64,000 nucleotides of DNA from Prevotella pallens ATCC 700821 (GTDB lineage Bacteria > Bacteroidota > Bacteroidia > Bacteroidales > Bacteroidaceae). The notes under the pieces are model-generated. The model was given only the letters and a program-made list of their open reading frames with translations, was not told where the DNA came from and did not search any database. The stretch's first letter is position 1, and each line of letters starts with the position of its first letter. The stretch is taken from contig NZ_GL982514.1 in NCBI RefSeq assembly GCF_000220255.1, forward strand, positions 631,520 to 695,519, read 5' to 3'. Shown piece after piece: positions 16,583-24,931 of this stretch. The translations under genes and the position numbers were made by a program.

Positions 16583-17170
16583 ATGAGAGTTCTTTTCGCT
16601 TCATTTCTACTATTGTCTTGCACATTTTTAAAAGCACAAAACACCACAATTGTTGAGCATCAACACCTTACATTCTGTGGAATTTCGCTCAACAATACAG
16701 CCACAGCCTTTGCCGATTCGTTAATGGCAAAAGGTTTTAAAACAGAAACTGCCCCACCCCGACTGCCCATAAACAAAACCAACACTATTCTTAGCGGACG
16801 TTTCGAAAGCATTCCATGCATCGTTGAAATAGGAAAAAACACCAACGACCAAGTAGACACGGTGCGCATTTTCTTCACCAACGTAAACAATCCACTACGA
16901 AGCTACCGAATATTAACCAATATTTATCGCACCCGTTACGGCAATCCCATCTTCGAGAACTACTACGAAACACACCTCTTGCCACACGATGCGCAACAGC
17001 AACTGGCAGCCGACCCTTTTGTAACAACATTCTCTGCCAATGGTGGCACAGTTCAATTTTCGTTGCAATACAATTCTCGTCAATACGAATACATCTACAC
17101 CCTACTGCTTATCAACACTAAGAATGCCCAACCAGTGCTTTCTAACACCGACGATGTTATAGTATGGTGA
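16583..17170 (+). CDS. secreted protein of unknown function, 195 residues
   Basis: A cleavable signal peptide is likely (residues 1-18, LLLSCTFLKAQ), so the protein should be periplasmic or at the surface. If the Cys at residue 13 served as a lipobox it would lack the usual small residues after it, so cleavage after KAQ is more likely. The remainder is mixed alpha/beta with no motif I recognise; NPLRSYRILTNIYRTRYGNP (about 104-123) suggests a helical segment. The gene is a lone rightward gene converging on 17211, without a clear promoter or terminator. Confidence 0.55.
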   Translation: MRVLFASFLLLSCTFLKAQNTTIVEHQHLTFCGISLNNTATAFADSLMAKGFKTETAPPRLPINKTNTILSGRFESIPCIVEIGKNTNDQVDTVRIFFTNVNNPLRSYRILTNIYRTRYGNPIFENYYETHLLPHDAQQQLAADPFVTTFSANGGTVQFSLQYNSRQYEYIYTLLLINTKNAQPVLSNTDDVIVW

Positions 17171-17210
17171 TAGCCGCCAAAGCACCAGTCATCAAGATTC
17201 TTATTGAATG

Positions 17211-17600
17211 TTAGTTAGAAGTTATTTCTCCTTCAATGATAGGCACTGTCTTTGGCATACCACCATTGTTGGTATAGCTATATGTTCCTATTCGTTTAGG
17301 ATTCTTTATTGTGATAACCTGATCACTATAAAAGTCTTTACCAATCAGCACAACCGTATTGCCAAGATACATATCTAATTCCTTGTCAGATATTTCTTTT
17401 GCTAAAGCAGCATCTTCACCAATCACCTGAAACACCTTAAACGATGTTATCTTTTTGTTTTCATAGCTAACAGGCTTTTCAAGACGCTGTATAGCATCGT
17501 CTTCGTTGTTCTTTTGTCTTACAAAGGCAATAACAACCAAAGCAACTATTGTCAGAACAACACCCGACAACATACCAATAAAGAAACTTTTTTTGTTCAT
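17211..17600 (-). CDS. membrane-anchored hypothetical protein, 129 residues
   Basis: The protein has one N-terminal membrane segment (about residues 6-27, rich in Val and Ile) and a soluble domain of about 100 residues that probably faces the periplasm. No catalytic or binding motif is visible. It starts six bases after the end of the restriction-modification fragment at 17607 and could be co-transcribed with it. I do not recognise the family. Confidence 0.55.
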   Translation of the reverse strand: MNKKSFFIGMLSGVVLTIVALVVIAFVRQKNNEDDAIQRLEKPVSYENKKITSFKVFQVIGEDAALAKEISDKELDMYLGNTVVLIGKDFYSDQVITIKNPKRIGTYSYTNNGGMPKTVPIIEGEITSN

Positions 17601-17606
17601 AAGTTA

Positions 17607-17951
17607 TTAATTATCAAATTTAAGTTTAGGTAAACTCTCTACAATATCAACTGTCTGGATAGAAAGATTGATAACCAACTGCAACAAATCAAAAATATAA
17701 CGTGGTTGGTTGTGCTCACGTGCCCAATCGTTACAATCGTTCTTAATAAGCGACTTCTTATCTGTTTTTACTTGATAGCGGTCCATAATCCATTCAATTG
17801 CCGACTTTCCATTCACAATATAGCGATATGCCTTTTCTGGAATGTTAGTAAGCACAATATATTCGTTGTAAACAATGGTAGACTTATCTTGCTTGTTCTT
17901 AAATCGCATCTTATCTGTAATATGGAAATATTCGTAGCTGTCTTGCTTCAC
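17607..17951 (-). pseudogene. C-terminal remnant of a type ISP restriction-modification enzyme / DEAD-like helicase
   Basis: The 114-residue reading frame carries the typical C-terminal signature of LlaGI-like type ISP restriction-modification enzymes and their relatives: MRFKNKQDKSTIVYNEY, YIVNGKSAIEWIMDRYQVK, NDCNDWAREHNQPRYIFDLL, and a VINLSIQTVDIVESLPKL ending. Full enzymes have about 900-1600 residues with nuclease, helicase and methylase domains, all absent here. The first codon of the frame is GTG, and an in-frame stop lies four codons upstream, so this is a truncated leftover. A TATCTTTG box lies directly at its 5' edge (17951-17958, complement), which may have joined by the deletion. 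Whether it is translated is unknown. Confidence 0.7.
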
Positions 17952-17990
17952 AAAGATACGTTAAATCGGACTAAAACAATGTGTAGATAG

Positions 17991-18824
17991 TTATTTCTTC
18001 ACTATTTTCTTACCATTCACTATATACACACCTGTTGGTTGATTTTCCAATTCACCCTGCACGCATATACCATTGAGCGTATAAACTTTTGAGCGAGACA
18101 CCTTTTCTGCATTCGGCATATCTACCATTGTAGGGTCTTTCGCAATAACAACTTTCTCTTTTAAGATTTTATCGTTTAATATTATTGCGTGTAACATCGA
18201 ATCAAATTCAGCTCCTTCTGGTTCAGAAATCTTACAACCAATCAGCGTAAGCTCGGCAATATCACGAACAGAACCATTCTTTTTTCCTTCAGCACTAACA
18301 GTTGCATTCCTAATAACAATCTTATCGTCTTTTCCTCCTAATCCATTTATACCATATTGTGCACCTTTCACATTTAGTGTACAATTATCTATGGTGAGTG
18401 TAGTACTAAGAACGAAGATACCAACCCAACCATCACCGCCTACATCGAGTGTTCCATCACCTACTATAGTTGCTGGTTTATGAAATAACATAGATGGAAA
18501 TCCACTAGAAGTAACTTTATTTACACCGACAATTTTTATTGTTAAACCTTCTATTTGCGATTCTATCGGATTTTTATTTGGTGTGTCTATTGTTGCATCT
18601 TGCAAGGTTAGTGTTTTTGTATCAGGGTCATATTTAACCGTCCCACTTACTCCTTTCACCACAGTCAGGTCGTTATAATTTGCAGAACAAACCTTCTCGC
18701 CACCAACAGAAAGGTCGTATTGCACTTGTGCCTTACTACAAACAGGAAACAAAAACATAAATATTAGTGGCAATAACATAGCAACTTTACATACATTGGG
18801 TATAAAATATTTTTTCATAAGCAT
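17991..18824 (-). CDS. secreted T9SS-type protein, one-module paralogue
   Basis: This 277-residue protein is a short relative of the 614-residue protein at 2879-4723. It has a signal peptide (to about residue 32, CSKAQ), one module (about 34-225) with LSVGGEKVCSANYNDL, VKYDPDTKTLTLQDATI and many LTIDN-like turns, and a C-terminal tail (VYTLNGICVQ.., GVYIVNGKKIVKK) like the T9SS sorting domain. An alternative start is the third codon (18818), which gives a more regular MKKY signal peptide. It is expected at the cell surface. Its function is unknown. It has its own promoter and a leader similar to that of its paralogue. Confidence 0.75.
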   Translation of the reverse strand: MLMKKYFIPNVCKVAMLLPLIFMFLFPVCSKAQVQYDLSVGGEKVCSANYNDLTVVKGVSGTVKYDPDTKTLTLQDATIDTPNKNPIESQIEGLTIKIVGVNKVTSSGFPSMLFHKPATIVGDGTLDVGGDGWVGIFVLSTTLTIDNCTLNVKGAQYGINGLGGKDDKIVIRNATVSAEGKKNGSVRDIAELTLIGCKISEPEGAEFDSMLHAIILNDKILKEKVVIAKDPTMVDMPNAEKVSRSKVYTLNGICVQGELENQPTGVYIVNGKKIVKK

Positions 18825-18827
18825 TAA

Positions 18828-18879
18828 ACCTCTCTGTAAAAACTCGTTTAGAGCAACACCGTAGCAGAGGTATAGGGCG
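18828..18879 (-). promoter_or_regulatory. putative structured RNA leader, copy 2
   Basis: In the leftward transcript ACGCCC is followed by a stem ACCTCT (18866-18871, complement) with AGAGGT (18828-18833, complement), enclosing CTACGGTGTTG and a small hairpin CTC/GAG (18843-18853). The loop sequence TACGG and the ACGCCC lead are shared with the copy at 4731-4785, while both stems differ by compensating changes. It ends within about ten bases of the start codon, where a fold could control translation. Confidence 0.45.
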
Positions 18880-18925
18880 TTTTGTTTGTTTTATTAGATT
18901 GTTGTTTTATATGCTTTTATGTGTG

Positions 18926-18956
18926 CAAATATAATATTTTAATTTCATATTGCAAA
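18926..18956 (-). promoter_or_regulatory. promoter of the one-module T9SS-type gene
   Basis: On the minus strand TATATTTG (18926-18933, complement) lies 19 bases after TTTG (18953-18956, complement), a precise Bacteroidetes promoter. The leader would be about 100 bases. In the rest of 18957-19290 I see only AT-rich sequence. Confidence 0.65.
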
Positions 18957-19290
18957 CTATTTTCGCATATTACTTTGCTTAATTGCGCTAAAAACACAAC
19001 AAACTATAACACCTTAATATCTCAAAGCACAAAAAAACACATAAAAGCAATTGTTCGCTAACTATTCCACAGATGCTTATTTCTGCGTCCTAAAAAAACA
19101 AAAAACAATCGCCCACAATATAAAAGGTAGATTCAAAAGAAGCATTACACATTATACATAATAGGCATATACACAACACAAAAGCGAGAAAGCCAATCGG
19201 CTGGTCTATTTAGTCTGCTATATATATTTAAAATACAGTATCCGATACACTATTATTGTAACGCTTCCGTCTACATTTTCGATGAGGTTT

Positions 19291-20337
19291 TTAATTCAAT
19301 TCATAGAAATCGCCTTCATCATTAATGCGATAAACGGTTATGTGAACTTTCTTTCCATCTACAGTTTTTACGTATATAGTTCCGTCAGAGTATATTGCAA
19401 AACTTTCTTTTTCGTTGTTGTAAGAGCTGAAGGCTAAGACTTCGATACAGTTATCAATACTTATAGAGTTGTTACGATAGGTGAATATAAGGAACTCATC
19501 GTCCTCGTTATAGTCTAAACAAACAAATATGGGGAAGCCTTTATAGCTGGGTAGTTTCACAAAATCGAACCCACCGCCACTTTCCATTTCATCTATGCGG
19601 TCGCCAGAAAGCATCTTCAGCTTACCTTTATATGCACGTATGTTGTATTGCCGGGCGTGTTTGCTGCTCATTTCTTTATCAATATCTTTATACAAATCGG
19701 CATCTGTATACACTAAATGTGCGGTTGGAGATGGCAAACCTTGATTTTTTCGACTGATGTACTTGTATACTCCGACATATCCTTTGCAGTATAATGCAAG
19801 ATATTTGCCCGTGTAAATGTATTCCAGCATATCGCTGTAAACGTCTTTCATAGTGGATTGCAGAAGCAGAACGGGGACAGATTTGGTAATGTTGATGCCT
19901 AAATTGGCAAAGTATTTTGCGAGAGAAGGATAGTAAAGGGCATCGCGTTGATACATAAAAGGGTCGCGTACGGTGCGACAAACCTTCAGTTTCTTGCCGT
20001 TTAAGTAAAGTATTGAGTCGCCGAAAAGCTTTATTTTCATACTTTTCAGCTCATCAATGGGACTGCTATCCGAGTATTTCGTGTAGTCTTTATACCACAC
20101 AAGTTCCCAGCTATCCTCCGTTTTATACTTCATAGCTGCATATTTTGCATGGATAGCGTCCCAGTTTGTGGTGGCATTGTTATTTCTCTGCTCTTTTGTA
20201 TCGCTTTTCTCCTGCAACAGACTTTTCGCTTTGCCATTGCGTTGCACTACTTTTGTTGATGCTAAGTTTGCGCTAGTTTGGCGACAACCTACAAAGAAAA
20301 GGAGACCAACCAATATATAAAATATTCTTTTCGTCAT
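19291..20337 (-). CDS. lipoprotein of unknown function
   Basis: I chose the internal ATG at 20337 because it gives a proper lipoprotein signal peptide (MTKRIFYILVGLLFFVGC), with the lipid-bearing Cys at residue 18; the longer frame from 20382 would add 15 polar residues before it. The mature 330 residues include a Lys/Gln-rich linker (about 25-55) and a mixed alpha/beta domain with several YxD and GYVGVYKYI segments. No catalytic motif is apparent. The gene follows the ankyrin gene after 63 bases on the same strand, suggesting a two-gene unit. Confidence 0.6.
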   Translation of the reverse strand: MTKRIFYILVGLLFFVGCRQTSANLASTKVVQRNGKAKSLLQEKSDTKEQRNNNATTNWDAIHAKYAAMKYKTEDSWELVWYKDYTKYSDSSPIDELKSMKIKLFGDSILYLNGKKLKVCRTVRDPFMYQRDALYYPSLAKYFANLGINITKSVPVLLLQSTMKDVYSDMLEYIYTGKYLALYCKGYVGVYKYISRKNQGLPSPTAHLVYTDADLYKDIDKEMSSKHARQYNIRAYKGKLKMLSGDRIDEMESGGGFDFVKLPSYKGFPIFVCLDYNEDDEFLIFTYRNNSISIDNCIEVLAFSSYNNEKESFAIYSDGTIYVKTVDGKKVHITVYRINDEGDFYELN

Positions 20338-20400
20338 ACTGTTATGCTGTTTTAGTTGTTCTATTATGTTGATGTCAGGCATATTTGCTGTGGCGGTGCG

Positions 20401-21123
20401 TTACCTTTTCTCCAACATTTTTATGATTTTTGCCAACTTTTGGCTACGTGCAATAGAGATGGGAGTTTGCCCTGTATTGTTCTTTACATTTCGTTTTGCC
20501 CCGTGTTTCAGCAGCAATTGCACCATGTTTGTATTCTTCTTCTCTACCGCAACTATTAAAGGAAAACTTACATTATCGCCTCCGAGATTGCCTACGCCAT
20601 CGGCTTTTGCACCACTTTCTAATAAAAGAGATGCCATTGGAACGTTGTTCAGGTCGCAACACATCATCAACGGGCACAGCCCATCTTCGTTATAAGGCTG
20701 GTTAGGATCGGTTCCTAACGCCAACAACTGCTTTACAAGATTCATATCGGCATTGTTTATAGCCATATAAAGAGCATCGTACATAAACACATCGTCAGAG
20801 CAAACACAGCCAATATCAGCCTTTCTTTCAATAAGTTTCTGTGTAGCAGTCTTGTTTTTATACAGTAATGCATACCCCAAAAGTGTATAAGCGTGATAAT
20901 TGTCTGCAGCTATCAGCGAGTCGATGTTGCCAATGTGCTTAATGTTGGCATCGAGTTCGGCAAGATTATTTGCCTTTATTGCCTTTATTGCCAGTGCATA
21001 ATAATTTTTGTGCGTTACAGTTTTGCGCACTGTTGGTTGTCTTTTTCTAATAGGTTGTGCATAGTTTGCCGTAGCAAAGGCTACCAGTATGATGCACAAA
21101 ATTAGGCTTCTGAATCTTTCCAT
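20401..21123 (-). CDS. secreted ankyrin-repeat protein
   Basis: A 240-residue protein with a signal peptide (about 1-22, ending NYAQ) and four to five ankyrin repeats over about residues 65-238. The repeat consensus is clear in TLLGYALLYKNKTATQKLIE, LVKQLLALGTDPNQPYNEDG and MVQLLLKHGAKRNVKNNTGQ. Ankyrin domains bind partner proteins; in the periplasm of bacteria they are often immunity or stress-related partners of a neighbouring protein. The next gene is the lipoprotein at 19291, the likely functional neighbour. A TAACTTTG box lies upstream at 21296-21303 (complement), without a good -33 site. Confidence 0.75.
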   Translation of the reverse strand: MERFRSLILCIILVAFATANYAQPIRKRQPTVRKTVTHKNYYALAIKAIKANNLAELDANIKHIGNIDSLIAADNYHAYTLLGYALLYKNKTATQKLIERKADIGCVCSDDVFMYDALYMAINNADMNLVKQLLALGTDPNQPYNEDGLCPLMMCCDLNNVPMASLLLESGAKADGVGNLGGDNVSFPLIVAVEKKNTNMVQLLLKHGAKRNVKNNTGQTPISIARSQKLAKIIKMLEKR

Positions 21124-21493
21124 AGTTGCATTTGCTTATATCATCAGGTTGTCCGCTGCTTGCATCCTTGCTGTTTTATATTCATTGGTTATGCGTTTCG
21201 ATTTTATTCTTTCGGGGATTCCTTGTCCACAATATGCTTAATTCGGCTGTTGCGAACGAGTAAAGAAGTTAGCAAACAACAATGACTGTTGGAAACAAAG
21301 TTATAAAAATAACTTTATACACCCTTCATTTTCTGCCTACCTTTTTGTATAATTAACAGTCGTTTTAGGCTCTCCGTATCCATTTGTTCCTACCCTTTCT
21401 ACAAACAAAAGCACCGTCAAGGGTTGTACATAGCAATCTATCACATAGCTCGTTAGAACAATTCACACACCCAATATACCTATATGCTCTTTC

Positions 21494-21713
21494 AAAAACC
21501 CACTTTTTGCGTTGTAAAAACCCCCTTTTTGCACGCTAAAAACCATACTTTTACACGGCAAAAACCATACTTTTGTATGACGATTATGTAACATACAGAT
21601 AAAGAACAAGTTACAAACACTCTGTGAGATATTCACATTCACCCACGAAATGCGTTGCAAACGATTTGCAACAACATAACATTCAAAAAACAAAAACCAT
21701 ACTTTTGCATTGC
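21494..21713. repeat. 22-bp array (AAAAACC core) and linked composite repeat
   Basis: Four 22-bp units lie at 21494-21515, 21516-21537, 21538-21559 and 21560-21581; a fifth stands apart at 21692-21713. Cores are AAAAACCCACTTTTTG, AAAAACCCCCTTTTTG and AAAAACCATACTTTT; spacers of units 2 and 3 (CACGCT, ACACGGC) recur in the arrays at 29600 and 54567. Between array and single unit lies a segment with GTAACATACAGAT, AGATATTCACATTCA, ACGAAATGCGTTGC and TTTGCAACAACATAACATTC that is also repeated at those loci. Apparent short reading frames here are products of the repeat. Confidence 0.85.
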
Positions 21714-21982
21714 AGATTACACCTTATTATATATATATCACACTTCTAACCAGAGAGTAGACCCCTTAAATTGTATCACAATTCATTGTAATAGCATCAA
21801 CTTTGCCCCCATTTCGTTAAATAGAAACATAGCATCCGCTCCCCATTTCAGATGATGTTTACAAAATAAAATAGCCATACAAGAGCATTTTAAACACTAA
21901 AACATATAGAACATATACCCTAATGTAGGTATTTTTGTACTAAAGTAAACCATTTTCACCTAAAAATACATAACATTTAGGT

Positions 21983-22014
21983 ATTGCACCAAAAGAGAAA
22001 AAGAACTACTTTTG
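21983..22014 (+). promoter_or_regulatory. promoter of the porin-imelysin module
   Basis: ATTG at 21983-21986 and TACTTTTG at 22007-22014, 20 bases apart, are near-consensus. TAGGTATT occurs just before the -33 region and once more about 50 bases further upstream (near 21925), which could be a pair of operator half-sites; that part is speculative. Confidence 0.55.
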
Positions 22015-22057
22015 CAATCAATTATTATAAGTATATACAACAAAAAAGGTAGATTTT

Positions 22058-23365
22058 ATGAGCAGGATAATCACAACATTATTTGCAGGAGCTTTGTTGT
22101 GTGGAGTAACAACTACAGCAAAGGCACAAATAAATGCGGTAGATTCGGTGATGAACCATGTAAAAGGAAACAGACTTAGCTTAGGAGGATATGGCGAAGC
22201 AGCCTTTTCGCGCAATTTTTATAGCGACAACGGAAACCGCTACACTACACCACGACTTTATAAAAACGACCCCAGTCATGGCAGATTTGATATCCCCCAT
22301 GCAGTAATCTATTTAGGATACAACTTCGGAAAGGGCTGGAGTATGGGCTCAGAAATAGAATTTGAACATGGTGGATCTGGCTCTTCAATAGAATACGAGG
22401 CAGATGAAGCCATTGAATTCGAGAACGAAACCGAAAAAGGAGGCGAGGTTGAACTAGAACAATTCTGGCTTCAGAAATCGTTTGGAAGTGCATTTAACAT
22501 CAGAGCAGGACACATTGTAGTGCCTTTCGGATTAGTAAACGCACACCACGAACCGCTGAACTTCTTCACCGTATATCGCCCAGAAGGCGAAAATACCATA
22601 CTTCCAAGCACATGGCACCAGACAGGTGTATCGTTTTGGGGACGTAAAGGCGACTTCAAATACGAGGCACAATTCATCGCAGGCTTAGATGCTTACCACT
22701 TCAGCCGTGCCAATTGGATTCAGAAAGGTACATCAAATCCATTCGAATTCGAGGTTGCTAACAAGTATGGAGCACTCGTACGCATCGACAACTATTCTGT
22801 TCCAGGCTTACGCATAGGCGTTAGTGCATACACAGGACAGTCTATGCACAACAATGTGCCACACGATAGCGAACGCGGAGCAAAGAAAAAGATAAAAGGA
22901 AACATCTATCTTGGTAGCTTAGACTTTACATACAATCGCTACAATTGGATAGCACGAGGAAATATAGACTATGGTTACGTTAGCAATGCAAAGGAAATTT
23001 CTAACTTGGCATACCCTAACACACAATACGTTAAGCCATACGAAACAGGAAACGGAAAGTATTTTGGCAGCCACGCAATGGCTATGATGTTCGAGTTTGG
23101 TTACGATATCTTCTCACAATTTAGTAAGTTGCGTGCCGACAACCAACGTCTTTATCTCTTCGGACACATTGAACACTACGACTCTTACATACATGGCACA
23201 ACCAAAAAGTGGACCAACAAAACCATTTTTGCTGCTGGTGTAAACTACTATCCAATACCACAGATAGCCATAAAGGCAGAATATAACTATCGAAACCTCA
23301 AGAAAGGATACAACGACGAACCAGCTATCAACATTGGAGTTGCATACGAAGGCTTCTTCCTATAA
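22058..23365 (+). CDS. outer-membrane porin-like beta-barrel protein
   Basis: A 435-residue protein with a signal peptide (about 1-24, TTTAKAQ) and a body of alternating hydrophobic strands ending in the aromatic INIGVAYEGFFL, as expected for an outer-membrane barrel. It resembles the phosphate-selective porin O/P group, with the early LGGYGEAAFSR and LGYNFGKGWSMGSEIEFEHGG segments. A very acidic insertion (about 112-132, EYEADEAIEFENETEKGGE) could be a metal-binding loop. The following imelysin and di-haem genes suggest that it admits iron or a ligand for that module; the specificity is inferred from context only. Confidence 0.7.
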   Translation: MSRIITTLFAGALLCGVTTTAKAQINAVDSVMNHVKGNRLSLGGYGEAAFSRNFYSDNGNRYTTPRLYKNDPSHGRFDIPHAVIYLGYNFGKGWSMGSEIEFEHGGSGSSIEYEADEAIEFENETEKGGEVELEQFWLQKSFGSAFNIRAGHIVVPFGLVNAHHEPLNFFTVYRPEGENTILPSTWHQTGVSFWGRKGDFKYEAQFIAGLDAYHFSRANWIQKGTSNPFEFEVANKYGALVRIDNYSVPGLRIGVSAYTGQSMHNNVPHDSERGAKKKIKGNIYLGSLDFTYNRYNWIARGNIDYGYVSNAKEISNLAYPNTQYVKPYETGNGKYFGSHAMAMMFEFGYDIFSQFSKLRADNQRLYLFGHIEHYDSYIHGTTKKWTNKTIFAAGVNYYPIPQIAIKAEYNYRNLKKGYNDEPAINIGVAYEGFFL

Positions 23366-23474
23366 GGAGAAACACACCACGTTTGCAACCCACAAAGAAT
23401 GCAACTGACTAACTAAAAGATATTTTATTCCATCAAATAAAATCATAAACATTAAGTTTTTAATTCAGACAACA

Positions 23475-24833
23475 ATGAAAAAGGTAACAAAATTAGCAAT
23501 GCTTCTGCTTGCAGGAACCCTCTCAACAGGTTTCGTTTCATGTAGCAGTAGCGACGATGTAACACCAAGTCCGCTCGTAACAGAGGAACAACAAACAACT
23601 CTCGAACAGGCAGAAAGTGCTAGTAAAGCAAATGCACAGAAAACAGAAATGGGTAAGATTATTTCTAACTATCTCGATGCAGTTATTAAACCAACATATC
23701 AAGATTTGGCTAACAAGGCAGATGTTCTCTACAAAACATGCCAAAACCTTTACCAAAAACGTAAGGCTGGAACACTAACACAGAACGATATAGACGCAGC
23801 TTGCGCAGCTTTCAAAGATGCAAGACGCGATTGGGAACAGAGCGAAGCTTTCCTTTATGGTGCCGCTACCGATAACCAAATCGACCCACATATCGACTCT
23901 TGGCCTCTCGACCATAGCCAATTGACACAAGCTTTGAACAATGCTGACGTTATTGCAGGTATTACTGGTGAGAATCCAGCTAAGTATGTGTACGAGAATA
24001 ACAGTAACTTCGACTCAGTACTTGGCTTCCACGGATTGGAATTCGTGCTCTTCCGCAATGGTCAAAACCGTACAGTTGCTGCCTTTAACGCAGAAAAAGA
24101 AACCGAAGCAGGCCTTACTTCTGTTAAGACTATAGACGAAGCTGCCTTCGCAGTTGCCGTTGCTGGCGACCTTCGCAATATGACTTATCTGTTGGAATAC
24201 GGCTGGTTAGGACTTTCAACACCTACTTCTCATCAAGAGCAATTGGCAAATGCAATGTGGGTTATCAATGGAACACGTTACCACGGACTATCTGCTAAGA
24301 ACATACCATACCGCGATTTCTTGCGCTATGCTACTACAGAACAAGGCTGGTTCCCAACATGGCACGAAGCATTACAGAACATATTCGATGGCGGTTGTGG
24401 CAACATTTGCAACGAAGTAGCCGAACAAAAACTTGGTCAGGCATACCGTGTTGCAACTGGAACTGGTACATCTGAAGATGCAGCAAACTACATTGAGTCT
24501 CCTTATAGCAAGCGTTCTTTCCAAGATTATCAGGACAATATCTACTCTATTAAGAACTCTTTGTATGGTGTTCGTGGTACAGAGAATATCTCAACTCCTG
24601 TAGATAACTCTATCATGAACTTCCTAAAGAAGTACAATTACGCTGGATACAACGACTTGAACAATGCACTTAACGAAGCTATTGGTGCTTTGGAAACTGC
24701 AAAGAAGAGTGGTGTTGCATTCATAGATAACCCTGGTGCAGCTCAGGTTAAGAACTGTATTGATAAGGTACAAGCACTCAACGATGAACTTGGAAAGGCA
24801 GGAGCATGGATTAACCAACAGGTTGATAAATAA
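23475..24833 (+). CDS. imelysin family lipoprotein
   Basis: The 452-residue protein has a lipoprotein signal peptide with Cys23 (GFVSC) and an imelysin/M75 domain over about 45-430. The GxHxxE-type motif is visible as LGFHGLEFVLF near residue 186, together with the helix DARRDWEQSEAFLYGA (about 116-131) and the second-repeat segment YSKRSFQDYQDNIYSIKNSLYG. Imelysin-like proteins (IrpA, ICMP) are iron-regulated envelope proteins linked to iron uptake; protease activity is doubtful in most. It sits 109 bases after the porin and 98 before the di-haem protein, with a hairpin terminator between. Confidence 0.88.
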   Translation: MKKVTKLAMLLLAGTLSTGFVSCSSSDDVTPSPLVTEEQQTTLEQAESASKANAQKTEMGKIISNYLDAVIKPTYQDLANKADVLYKTCQNLYQKRKAGTLTQNDIDAACAAFKDARRDWEQSEAFLYGAATDNQIDPHIDSWPLDHSQLTQALNNADVIAGITGENPAKYVYENNSNFDSVLGFHGLEFVLFRNGQNRTVAAFNAEKETEAGLTSVKTIDEAAFAVAVAGDLRNMTYLLEYGWLGLSTPTSHQEQLANAMWVINGTRYHGLSAKNIPYRDFLRYATTEQGWFPTWHEALQNIFDGGCGNICNEVAEQKLGQAYRVATGTGTSEDAANYIESPYSKRSFQDYQDNIYSIKNSLYGVRGTENISTPVDNSIMNFLKKYNYAGYNDLNNALNEAIGALETAKKSGVAFIDNPGAAQVKNCIDKVQALNDELGKAGAWINQQVDK

Positions 24834-24870
24834 GCCTCGAGGTTTAATCTAACTACTAAAGATATTAGAG

Positions 24871-24903
24871 ACGTAGCTTTGCCATACGGTAAGGCTACGT
24901 TTT
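24871..24903 (+). terminator. hairpin terminator or attenuator between imelysin and di-haem genes
   Basis: ACGTAGCTTTGCC (24871-24883) pairs with GGTAAGGCTACGT (24888-24900) over 13 bp with two G-U pairs, loop ATAC, then TTTT. The short T tract suggests partial read-through, which would lower expression of the downstream di-haem gene relative to imelysin. Confidence 0.75.
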
Positions 24904-24931
24904 CGAACATATATTAATTTAATAAAGCATT

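Noticed and set aside
21463-21693. 76-codon leftward reading frame
   Set aside because: It lies wholly in the repeat array and linker; related frames at 29548-29796 arise from the same repeat, so it is not a gene.
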